DNA of 10,061 bases from Phyllobacteriaceae bacterium. GTDB lineage: Bacteria; Pseudomonadota; Alphaproteobacteria; Rhizobiales; Ancalomicrobiaceae. Below, piece after piece: positions 1-6,938 of this stretch (position 1 is the first letter of the stretch; every line of letters starts with the position of its first letter). The DNA is taken from the NCBI GenBank assembly GCA_012517025.1, contig JAAYVT010000127.1, positions 1 through 10,061 on the forward strand, written 5' to 3'. Made by a program: the position numbers and the translations under genes. The notes beneath the pieces were generated by a model, which worked only from the letters and a program-made list of their open reading frames with translations, did not search any database and had not been told where the DNA came from.

Positions 1-1
1 C

Positions 2-616
2 GCCGCCTATCCCAAGGTCGAGATCCACGAGGCGACCGGGATCGACGCGGCGGTGAACATGCTGACCGGGCTGCGCCGCGGTTACGATCTGGCGCTGCTC
101 GACCTGTCGATGCCCGGCACCACCGGCTTCGACGGCCTGCTCCTCATGCGCACCCAGTTCTCGCGCCTGCCGATCCTGGTGGTCTCCGGCCTCGACGATC
201 CGCGTCTGGTGCGCGAGGCGCTCTCCTACGGCATCTCCGGCTTCGTCTCCAAGGCGTCGCGCAAGGGCGAGCTCGCCCAGGCGATCGCCACCGCGCTCGC
301 CGGCTCGGTGCACCTCCCCGACTGGTACGAACGCTCGACGCCGCGCGCCCTCGACCGCGACACCGCCGCCTTCATGGACCGGCTGACCACGCTGACGCCG
401 CAGCAGATGCGGGTGTTGCAGATGCTGCGCCAGGGCAAGCTCAACAAGCAGATCGCCCACGAGCTCGAGGTCGGCGAGACCACCGTCAAGGCGCACGTCT
501 CGGAAGTCTTGCGTAAGCTCGGCGTGTTCTCCCGCACCCAGGCGGTGATCGAGGCCTCGCGCATCGACTTCGATCAATTCATGGACGATCCCGGCGCTTC
601 CTTCGCCCGCCACTGA
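2..616 (+). CDS. Response regulator, NarL/FixJ (LuxR HTH) type, 5'-truncated by window edge
   Basis: Two-component response regulator that binds DNA after phosphorylation by a sensor kinase not present here. The open frame runs in from the left edge; the GTG at 53 is internal to the receiver fold, so the true start lies upstream. Of the 204 visible residues, the first ~100 are a REC domain lacking only its first ~20-30 residues (strand 1 and the acidic pair). The phospho-acceptor Asp is at bases 101-103 in LLDLSMPG, the switch Ser is in VVSG, and the conserved Lys is in GFVSK. The last ~70 residues are a LuxR-type helix-turn-helix (LTPQQMRVLQMLRQGKLNKQIA, then VGETTVKAHVSEVLRKLGV). TGA stop at 614-616. 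It is convergent with apbE, with only 3 bp between stops. Family assignment is firm; the target genes and signal are unknown. Its closeness to nosR/apbE does not show that it controls them. Confidence 0.93.
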   Translation, partial: AAYPKVEIHEATGIDAAVNMLTGLRRGYDLALLDLSMPGTTGFDGLLLMRTQFSRLPILVVSGLDDPRLVREALSYGISGFVSKASRKGELAQAIATALAGSVHLPDWYERSTPRALDRDTAAFMDRLTTLTPQQMRVLQMLRQGKLNKQIAHELEVGETTVKAHVSEVLRKLGVFSRTQAVIEASRIDFDQFMDDPGASFARH

Positions 617-619
617 GCC

Positions 620-1663
620 TCAACTCGGCTCGACCGCCGGGAAGGCGCCGTGGATCGTGATCTCGCCGCCCTTGGCGACGGCGAGCGCGCCGGCGGCGGG
701 CTCCTCGGCGAGCAGGCGACGCCCGATCTCGCCGAAGCCGGTGACCATCAGCGCCGTCGACAGCCCGTCGGCGACCAATCCCGAGCGCGCGCTCACCACC
801 ACCTCGGCGAGACTGCGCGGCGAGTGGCCCGACCACGGTTCGACGATGTGGTGCTCGCTGAAATCGGGCGTCCAATAGGTGCGATCGTCGGCGGAGGTGG
901 CGACGAAGCGGGCGTCGGCGACCGAAATCCGACCGACGACGAGATCGCGCCGATGCGGCCTCGCCACCGCGACCCGCCAGTCCCGACCGCTCGGATGGCT
1001 CCCCCGCACGCCGAATTCGCCGGTGTCGACGAAAGCGTCGGTGATCCCGCGCGCGCCGAGCACGGCGGCGACGCGATCGGCGGCATGGCCTTGCGCCAAC
1101 GCGTTGAGGGTCATCGCCATGCCCGGACGCGCGAAGCCGATCTCCTCGGTCGAGAGCCGCACCGCGCGATGGTCGACGCGGGCGCGCGCGGCGACGAGCG
1201 CCGCCGTCTCGGGCCGGCCGCCGGCGTCGCGCCAAGCTTCCCAGATCGGCTGCACCGTCGGATCGAAGGCGCCGCCGCTCGCCGTCGCGAGCCTCACGCC
1301 GTGATCGACCAGCGCGACCAGATCGGCCGACGGCGCGACGACCCGCCCGTCGCGATTGAGCCGCGAGATCTCCGACCCCGGATCGAACAGATCCGCCGCC
1401 TTCTGCACCGCCCGGATCGCCGCGAAGGCGGCGTCGAACGCCGCCTCGATCTCGGCGCGAGGGCGGCCGTCGTCGACCACCGCGATCGACACGGTGGTGC
1501 CGAAGGCGATACCGGAGCGACGCACGATCGGTCGCTCCGGTGTCTCCGACGACCCGAACGCCGGCACGCCGGCGCCGAGGAGGCCGAGACCGGCGAGGAG
1601 GAGCGCCCGCCGATGTGGTCGGAGGGAGCGCGAGGAGGCGAAGCGCGGATCGGCGGAGGTCAT
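620..1663 (-). CDS. apbE: FAD:protein FMN transferase, ApbE/NosX family
   Basis: ApbE proteins transfer FMN from FAD onto a Thr/Ser of an extracytoplasmic flavoprotein; the adjacent NosR is the obvious substrate, making this a NosX-type member. The 347-residue protein opens with a basic segment containing RR (residues 18-19) followed by ALLLAGLGLLGAGVPAFG, a probable Tat-like export signal, so the enzyme should act in the periplasm. Family motifs follow: AFGTTVSI (53-60), DPGSEISRLN (94-103), GGAFDPTVQP (130-139), LNALAQGHAADRV (186-198; the usual family Lys of AKGYAxD is Gln here), VDTGEFGVRG (212-221) and ADGLSTAL (298-305). The ATG at 1663 has GGAG about 8 nt upstream, and its ATGA overlaps the nosR stop, indicating translational coupling. 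TGA stop at 620-622. The symbol nosX would also fit by context. nirX is the alternative if the partner is NirI. Confidence 0.93.
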   Translation of the reverse strand: MTSADPRFASSRSLRPHRRALLLAGLGLLGAGVPAFGSSETPERPIVRRSGIAFGTTVSIAVVDDGRPRAEIEAAFDAAFAAIRAVQKAADLFDPGSEISRLNRDGRVVAPSADLVALVDHGVRLATASGGAFDPTVQPIWEAWRDAGGRPETAALVAARARVDHRAVRLSTEEIGFARPGMAMTLNALAQGHAADRVAAVLGARGITDAFVDTGEFGVRGSHPSGRDWRVAVARPHRRDLVVGRISVADARFVATSADDRTYWTPDFSEHHIVEPWSGHSPRSLAEVVVSARSGLVADGLSTALMVTGFGEIGRRLLAEEPAAGALAVAKGGEITIHGAFPAVEPS

Positions 1664-3798
1664 GCGGCTTTCTCCGTTCGCGTCGTCTGCCGGCCGGCGA
1701 GCACAAGCGGCACACAGGTGGTAGCGTCCTGATGGATGACGACGCAGTCCATGCATTGGAAACACTCGGCGTAGTCGACGCCACCGTCGCGGCCGATCGC
1801 GCCGTAACGGCAGCGCCGCTCGCACAGCCGGCACGGCGAACCGCATTCGACCCGCCGGGCGATCCAGTCGAAGCGCCTGAGCCGTCCGAGGATCGCCACG
1901 AAGGCGCCGAGCGGGCACAGCCAGCGGCAGAACGCCTTGTAGACGAAGAGGTTCGCCGCGAGCAGCACGACCACCCACGCCACCGCCGGCCATGCCCGCT
2001 GGAACACCAGTGTGATCGCCGTCTTGAACGGTTCGACCTCCGCCGCCTGTTCCGCATGCCCCGGCGCGATCACCGCCACCGCGAGGAACCCGAGGAGCAC
2101 GACGTATTTGAGCCCGCGCAGGCGTCGGTCGACCGCCTCCGGCACCCGCAGCCGCGGCAGTCGCAACGGCCGGGCGATCCGCTCGACCAGTTCCTGTAGG
2201 GCGCCGAACGGACAGAGCCAACCGCAGAAGGTGCCGCGTCCCCAGATCACCGCGGTGACGATCACCACCCCCCACAGCACCAAGCTCGGCGGATCCCACA
2301 ACAGGAAGCCGAGATCGTGGGTGACCAGCGCCGCCTTCACCAAGCCGGCAAGCGTGACGATCGACAACTGCGCTTGGAAGATCCAGCCGATCACCACCAA
2401 GGTGAAGGCGAGGTAGGCGAGGCGGAAGCCCGCCACCAGACGCGGCCGTCGCATCGTCGCCGGCTGACCGGCGAGGACGACGGCGAGCAGCCCCAGCGCG
2501 CCGGCGAGCACCGCGAGATCGCCGCGCCGATCGACCCAGACGCTCCGCCAGCCGGTCGCCTCCTCGCGGACTTCCGTGCGTTCGAAGAACCGCGCCGGCC
2601 AAGTCACGTCGAGTTTGAGGTCGGCGGCGATCCGCTCGGGGTAGATCTGCCCCTTCTCGCGGATCACCCGATAGCTCAGCGTGAACGGTCGCGCCGGATC
2701 GAACCCCGCCCCCTCGAACACCTCCAGCACCACGAACGGGTCTTTCGGCGCGTCGACGAGCACCGGCTCGGCCTCGAACACGACGTCCTTGAGATCGAGC
2801 GCCAGCCCGTCTTGGGTCAACGAGAAGGCGTCCGGCGTCGCGCCGTGCACCCATCCCTCGTCGAACGGCCGCGCCCGCCCGCCCATCGACACGAACAGCA
2901 GATGCGACCCCGGCCGCCGCTCCAGCAGGTGGCGCCAGCGCGCCTCCCCGAGCAGGTTGACCCCGACGGTCGGAACGTTCAGCAACGCCACCCGCAGATC
3001 GGCGTGCACCGCGTCCGGGGTGGCGCGCGCCGCCGGATCGAGCCCGGCGCCCGGCGTGCCCGCGAAGGCGGCCTCGACGTCGCGCTCGGTGAAGCGGCGA
3101 TGCGCCACCAGCCCGTCGCGCTCCAGTTCGGCGAAGGTCGCCGGTTCCACGAGGTCGTCGCGCACCCGCGCCGCCGGCCCGCGCGCGGCGGCGACCAAGC
3201 CGAGCTTGGCGCGCACCACCACCAGGGCGGCGGCGAGCACGCTCTCGTTAACGATGCGCACCGAGGCGGTCGCCTTGGCCACCCCCTCGATCTCGGCGTT
3301 GGCGCCGGACCGCGGCCGCGTGCCCGCCCGCGGCGGCCCGACCTTGACGTTCTGGGCGAGCGACTTGCCGACGTATTGCTCGACGAAGCGGTCGAGCGGC
3401 TCCGGCCCGAGCCCGTCGACGAACACCGGTTCGTGCTGCGACACCACCGAGACCCGACGGAACCGACCGTCGGCGTCGAGCTGGATCAACAGGTTCGGCG
3501 GCGTACCGGAAAACCCCGGGATCGGCGCCAGATCGGCGCTTTCGAACAGATAGCCGGCGAGCTTGTCCGTCCCGCCCTCGGAGCGGAACACCGGCCACAC
3601 CGGCAACTCCGCATCGCGCTCGCCGAGCACGAACGGCGGCGACAGCCGCTGCGCCAGCTCCTCGCGCGCGAGCTCCCCGGCGACGGCGACCGGCGCCAGC
3701 CGACCGACGATCGCCGCGATCATCATCACCATCAGACACGCGATCGTCGAGGCGCGCGCGCGCCGTCGCCCGCACCGCGCGGCTCCGACCTGAGGCAT
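1660..3798 (-). CDS. nosR: NosR/NirI family membrane flavo-iron-sulphur protein
   Basis: NosR is a membrane protein that supplies electrons, and is needed for expression, of nitrous oxide reductase in studied denitrifiers; NirI is the close paralogue tied to nitrite reductase. The 712-residue protein has an N-terminal signal/anchor (about 17-41), then a periplasmic FMN-binding domain (about 80-200) with EGVAKAT at 171-177, where Thr177 matches the expected flavinylation Thr. A long periplasmic region follows, then about five hydrophobic segments (roughly 427-444, 455-475, 504-520, 563-580, 603-620). Two CxxxCP motifs are at C525/C529 and C624/C628. The C-terminus carries two 4Fe-4S Cys sets: C652, C656, C659, C663 and C679, C682, C685, C695. 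The ATG at 3798 has only a weak purine-rich site (GGGACGGAA). The stop overlaps the apbE start by 4 bp. No nosZ lies downstream, so whether it serves NosZ, another reductase, or acts as NirI cannot be settled here. Confidence 0.92.
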   Translation of the reverse strand: MPQVGAARCGRRRARASTIACLMVMMIAAIVGRLAPVAVAGELAREELAQRLSPPFVLGERDAELPVWPVFRSEGGTDKLAGYLFESADLAPIPGFSGTPPNLLIQLDADGRFRRVSVVSQHEPVFVDGLGPEPLDRFVEQYVGKSLAQNVKVGPPRAGTRPRSGANAEIEGVAKATASVRIVNESVLAAALVVVRAKLGLVAAARGPAARVRDDLVEPATFAELERDGLVAHRRFTERDVEAAFAGTPGAGLDPAARATPDAVHADLRVALLNVPTVGVNLLGEARWRHLLERRPGSHLLFVSMGGRARPFDEGWVHGATPDAFSLTQDGLALDLKDVVFEAEPVLVDAPKDPFVVLEVFEGAGFDPARPFTLSYRVIREKGQIYPERIAADLKLDVTWPARFFERTEVREEATGWRSVWVDRRGDLAVLAGALGLLAVVLAGQPATMRRPRLVAGFRLAYLAFTLVVIGWIFQAQLSIVTLAGLVKAALVTHDLGFLLWDPPSLVLWGVVIVTAVIWGRGTFCGWLCPFGALQELVERIARPLRLPRLRVPEAVDRRLRGLKYVVLLGFLAVAVIAPGHAEQAAEVEPFKTAITLVFQRAWPAVAWVVVLLAANLFVYKAFCRWLCPLGAFVAILGRLRRFDWIARRVECGSPCRLCERRCRYGAIGRDGGVDYAECFQCMDCVVIHQDATTCVPLVLAGRQTTRTEKAA

Positions 3799-3826
3799 GT
3801 TCCGTCCCGACGTCTCGTTGTCTTTG

Positions 3827-3838
3827 TCAATCGATTGA
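3827..3838. promoter_or_regulatory. 12-bp perfect palindrome upstream of nosR
   Basis: TCAATCGATTGA is a perfect palindrome lying 29-40 bp upstream of the nosR ATG, inside the 134-bp gap between gntK and nosR. It is one of the few AT-rich patches in the gap, and on the minus strand it runs into TTGACA (3830-3825). Position and symmetry fit an operator for a dimeric regulator. It is not a standard FNR/NnrR box, since the half-sites are in the opposite orientation. No convincing -10 element was found at the right spacing from TTGACA. A perfect 12-mer palindrome would arise by chance in a gap this size at about the 3 percent level. Confidence 0.3.
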
Positions 3839-3932
3839 AAGTTCCGCGCGCGTCGCGGGCAATCGTACTTTGGGCCGGAATCTCGACATTACGGGCGAAA
3901 GGCCGATGGAGACGGCGTCGAGGGGGATGCCC

Positions 3933-4421
3933 TCACTCTCGCTTCGGCAACCGGGCGAGCACGTCGGCGACGATCTCGTCCGGGGTGCCGCCGATGTCGA
4001 CGACGACCGCGTTCCGCGGCTCCTCGAGCGCCTCGAACTGGCTCGCGAGCAGCGCCGGGTTCATGTAGTGACCTCGGCGAGCGGCGAGGCGCGGGCCGAT
4101 CACCTCGGCCGAGCCCTTCAGGTGGACGAACACCACGTCGTCCTTCGGCGACAGGACCTCGCGATGAGCCTGCTTCAACGCCGAGCAGGCGAAGACGTGG
4201 TCGACGCCTTCCGCCTGCCGTCTCTCGACGGCGGCACGCAGAGCGGCGAGCCACGGCCGACGATCCGCGTCGGTGAGCGGGATGCCCGCCCGCATCTTTT
4301 CGACGTTCTCCCGCGAGTGGAACCGGTCGGCGTCGGAGAAACCGCAGCCGAGACGTTCGGCGAGCTTCTCGCCGACGGTGGTCTTGCCCGAGCCGCTCAC
4401 GCCCATCAGCACGATGATCAC
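3933..4421 (-). CDS. gntK: Gluconokinase, GntK family
   Basis: Phosphorylates D-gluconate with ATP to 6-phosphogluconate, which enters the Entner-Doudoroff or pentose phosphate route in the cytoplasm. At 162 residues it is a normal length for the thermoresistant GntK family. The Walker A loop GVSGSGKTT is at residues 7-15, the gluconate-side motif DADRFH at about 30-35, and ENVEKMRAGIPLTDADRRPWL follows as in E. coli GntK. CSALK (about 79-83), LKGS, ARRGHYMNPALLASQFEALEEP and VVVDI are also family hallmarks. The start is a GTG at 4421, chosen because the IIVLMG strand before the P-loop is conserved in the family; GAGGG lies about 4 nt upstream. Stop TGA at 3933-3935. It sits on the same strand as its neighbours, 85 bp after the hydantoinase stop and 134 bp before nosR, with no gluconate transporter or dehydratase beside it. 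Kinase identity is secure; its regulation is not visible. Confidence 0.95.
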   Translation of the reverse strand: MIIVLMGVSGSGKTTVGEKLAERLGCGFSDADRFHSRENVEKMRAGIPLTDADRRPWLAALRAAVERRQAEGVDHVFACSALKQAHREVLSPKDDVVFVHLKGSAEVIGPRLAARRGHYMNPALLASQFEALEEPRNAVVVDIGGTPDEIVADVLARLPKRE

Positions 4422-4506
4422 GACACCCTCACACCACCGTCGCCGGGACGCGCGTCGGCGCGAAGGCCGCGACCGCGACCGGCTCGACGACGCGCCCCCG
4501 ACGAGC

Positions 4507-5970
4507 TCAGGCGAGCTCGGCGCGGAAGGTGCCGCTCGGGCCGAGCGGCGCGCGGGTGCCCTTCGGCCGCGCCGGGTTCGGGCGGTCGCAGGGAAGGAAC
4601 CGTCCCCGCCCCGCCTCGGCGTGCAGCGCGCCGTCGTCGACCACCACCTCGCCGCGCGAGATCACCGTCACCGGCCAGCCGGTCACCACCTGTCCCTCGT
4701 AGGGTGTGTAGTCGACGTCGTGGTGGAGGATCGAATTGGTGATCGTCACCTCGCGATCGGCGTCCCAGATCACCAGATCGGCGTCCGAGCCGACCGCGAT
4801 CGTGCCCTTGCGCGGGTAGAGCCCGTACATCTTGGCCGGATTGGTCGACGTCACCTCGACGAAGCGGGAGAGCGACATCCGCCCCGTCCTGACCCCGCCG
4901 GAGAACAGCAGCGGCAGCCGCGTCTCGATCCCCGGCACGCCGTTCGGCACGTACCGGAACGAAGCGGCCTCTCCCTTCAGCTTCTTGCCTTCCGCGTCGT
5001 CGTAACGATAGGGCGCGTGGTCTGAGGAGAACACCTGGAAGACGCCGTTCGTCAGCGCCTCCCAGATCCGCTCCTTGTTGGCCTTGTCGCGCGGCGGCGG
5101 GCTGCAGATGCACTTCGCCCCCTCGAAACCGGGCGCGGCGAGATCGTTCGCATCGAGGAAGAGATACTGCGGGCACGTCTCGGCGTAGATCCGGAGGCCT
5201 CGCCCCTGCGCCCAACGGATCTGCTCGGCCGCCTCGGCGCCGGAGACGTGGACGATCAGGATCGGCAGATCGGAGAGCTCCGAGAGCGCGATGGCGCGAT
5301 GGGTCGCCTCGCGCTCCACCACCTGCGGCCGCGAGGTGCCGTGGAAAGCCGGCGCGGTCTTGCCCTCGCGCTCCAGCCGTTCGGTCAGCCAAGCGATGCA
5401 ATCGGAATTCTCGGCGTGCACCATCACCATCGCGCCGGTGGCGCGGGCCGCCTCGAACACGTCGAGGATCTGGCGATCGTCGAGCTTCATGCCCTCGTAG
5501 GTCATGTAGATCTTGAGCGAGGTGTAGCCCTTCTCGACCAGTGCCGGCAGTTCCTGTCCGAGCACCGCCGGGGTCGGATCGGCGACGATCAGATGGAAGG
5601 CGTAGTCGACGAAAGCCTTGCCGTCGGCGCTGGCGTGATAGGCGGCGACCGCGTCGCGCAGCGACTGGCCCTGCGCCTGGGCGGCGAAGGGGATGACGGT
5701 GGTGTTGCCGCCGAAGACGGCGGAGCGTGTCGCGGTGAGGAAATCGTCGGCCATGCGCGAGCCGTCGCCGCCGGGCTGATCCATGTGGCAATGGCCGTCG
5801 ACGCCGCCGGGCAGCACCAGCCGGCCGGTCGCATCGACGTCGCGCGTCCCCGCCGGCAGTTCGGCGGCGAGCGCGACGATGCGGCCGTCGCGAATGCCGA
5901 CGTCGCAGCGCGCGACGTCGCCGGCGGTGGCGACGGTGCCGCCGCGGATGGTCAGATCGAACTCGGCCAT
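4507..5970 (-). CDS. hydA: Dihydropyrimidinase / D-hydantoinase
   Basis: Cyclic amidohydrolase that hydrolyses dihydropyrimidines or 5-substituted hydantoins to N-carbamoyl amino acids in the cytoplasm. The 487-residue protein shows the full binuclear metal site: H60 and H62 (GHCHM), K153 expected to be carboxylated (SLKIYMTYEG), H185 (MVMVHAEN), H241 (IVHVSGA) and D317 (SSDHAP). The substrate-side Tyr five residues after the Lys (Y158) is present. The N-terminal beta-sandwich part (FDLTIRGGTV, DATGRLVLPGGVD) and C-terminal return of that domain (GSDADLVIWD, TPYEGQVVTGWPV) are intact. The ATG at 5970 is preceded by GGAGAG at 5975-5980. It is last in a four-gene operon, 20 bp after the D-carbamoylase stop. 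That order suggests its carbamoyl product is handed to the neighbouring carbamoylases. The natural substrate (hydantoin, dihydrouracil or a ureido-hydantoin) cannot be read from sequence. E. coli HyuA is a comparable family member. Confidence 0.93.
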   Translation of the reverse strand: MAEFDLTIRGGTVATAGDVARCDVGIRDGRIVALAAELPAGTRDVDATGRLVLPGGVDGHCHMDQPGGDGSRMADDFLTATRSAVFGGNTTVIPFAAQAQGQSLRDAVAAYHASADGKAFVDYAFHLIVADPTPAVLGQELPALVEKGYTSLKIYMTYEGMKLDDRQILDVFEAARATGAMVMVHAENSDCIAWLTERLEREGKTAPAFHGTSRPQVVEREATHRAIALSELSDLPILIVHVSGAEAAEQIRWAQGRGLRIYAETCPQYLFLDANDLAAPGFEGAKCICSPPPRDKANKERIWEALTNGVFQVFSSDHAPYRYDDAEGKKLKGEAASFRYVPNGVPGIETRLPLLFSGGVRTGRMSLSRFVEVTSTNPAKMYGLYPRKGTIAVGSDADLVIWDADREVTITNSILHHDVDYTPYEGQVVTGWPVTVISRGEVVVDDGALHAEAGRGRFLPCDRPNPARPKGTRAPLGPSGTFRAELA

Positions 5971-5990
5971 GGGTCTCTCCGAAACGAAGC

Positions 5991-6938
5991 TCAGGCGGGA
6001 TCGCGAACCGGAACCACCGGACTCACGGGCGCGGAGAGCAGAGGATACATCTCCGGCCGCCGATGCTTGGCGAAATCGAAGATGTTGGCGCGGATCTCGG
6101 TGCAGCGATCGAGATCGCAGTCGTGGGTGACGAGCTCGTCGCCCAGCGTCGAGGCCTGCGCCACGATCTCGCCGGTCGGCGCCACGATGCAGCTCTGCCC
6201 GATCAGATCGCAGTTCTCCTCGCGTCCCGCCTTGGCGACGCCGACGACCCACATGCCGTTCTGATAGGCGCCGGCCTGGAGGCTCAGGTGGTTGTGGAAG
6301 CACTGCAGATGATCGTGCTCGGGGGCGAGCGGATAATGGACCGGTGTGTTGTAGCCGATCAACACCATCTCGGTGCCGCGCAGAGCGTGTTCGCGATAGG
6401 TCTCCGGCCAGCGACGATCGTTGCAGATCGCCATACCGATCTTGCCGCCGAGCGCCTCGACCGGCGCGAAGGGCTCCTCGCCGGGCTCGAAATAGCGCTT
6501 TTCGAGGTGCTGGAAGGCGCGCCACGGCTCGTTCTCGGAATGACCGGGCAGGTGGATCTTGCGATAGCGGTGGACGATCTCGCCGGTCGCATCCGTCAGA
6601 ATCGAGGTGTTGAAGCGGCGCAGCCGGCCGTTCTCGACGATCTTCTCGGCGTAACCGAACGAGATCGCGATGCCGAGTTCGCGGGCCCGGGCGAACAGCG
6701 GCGCCGTCGCGTCGTTCGGCATCGCCGTCTCGAAGAACGTGTCGACGTCCGCTTGATCCGGCATGAACCAGCGCGGAAAGAAGGTGGTCAGCGCCAGTTC
6801 GGGATAGACGACGAGCGTGCAACCGCGGACCGCCGCCTTGTCGAGCAAGGCGATCATCCGGGCGACGACGCTCGCACGATCTTCGGCGCGGGCGATCGGG
6901 CCGAGCTGGGCGGCACCGACGACGATGGTTCTGGACAT
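5991..6938 (-). CDS. N-carbamoyl-D-amino acid hydrolase (nitrilase superfamily)
   Basis: Hydrolyses N-carbamoyl-D-amino acids to the D-amino acid, CO2 and ammonia; this is the second step after a D-hydantoinase. The 315-residue protein has the nitrilase-superfamily catalytic triad at positions matching Agrobacterium D-carbamoylase: E47 (VVYPELAL), K127 (RYRKIHLPG) and C172 (AICNDRRWPE). Other family signatures are TTFFPRWF (51-58), the LPGHSENEP segment, and EHDHLQCFHNHLSLQAGAYQ (207-226). The last of these carries the His and neighbouring residues typical of D-carbamoylases rather than beta-ureidopropionases. The ATG at 6938 follows directly on the stop of the upstream M20 gene (TGAATG), with GAGGAG at 6947-6952, so it is surely co-transcribed. 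The stop is TGA at 5991-5993. Activity on a carbamoylated diamino acid is possible but is inferred from context only. Confidence 0.92.
   Translation of the reverse strand: MSRTIVVGAAQLGPIARAEDRASVVARMIALLDKAAVRGCTLVVYPELALTTFFPRWFMPDQADVDTFFETAMPNDATAPLFARARELGIAISFGYAEKIVENGRLRRFNTSILTDATGEIVHRYRKIHLPGHSENEPWRAFQHLEKRYFEPGEEPFAPVEALGGKIGMAICNDRRWPETYREHALRGTEMVLIGYNTPVHYPLAPEHDHLQCFHNHLSLQAGAYQNGMWVVGVAKAGREENCDLIGQSCIVAPTGEIVAQASTLGDELVTHDCDLDRCTEIRANIFDFAKHRRPEMYPLLSAPVSPVVPVRDPA

Noticed and set aside
620..2854. 744-residue minus-strand frame suggesting a large fusion ending in ApbE
   Set aside because: Everything before the ATG at 1663 is an out-of-frame reading of nosR; the ApbE signal peptide, ribosome site and ATGA overlap mark the true start.
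3817..3830. Possible FNR/NnrR box on the minus strand, TTGAC-AAAG-ACAAC
   Set aside because: The second half-site does not match ATCAA, TTG and CAA are spaced one base short, and it lies too close to the nosR start codon for a normal activator site.
3890..3932. Terminator hairpin after gntK
   Set aside because: Only short GGC/GCC complementarity is present, with no stable stem and no T-run on the minus strand.
2317..4068. 583-residue plus-strand open frame opposite nosR
   Set aside because: Arg/His/Pro-rich antisense shadow of nosR and the gntK end, with no fold or motif; NosR cysteine motifs on the other strand are unmistakable.
4422..4506. Regulatory element or small gene between hydA and gntK
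   Set aside because: The 85 bp hold only GC-rich sequence with no clear promoter, hairpin plus T-run, or ribosome site beyond the GAGGG before gntK.
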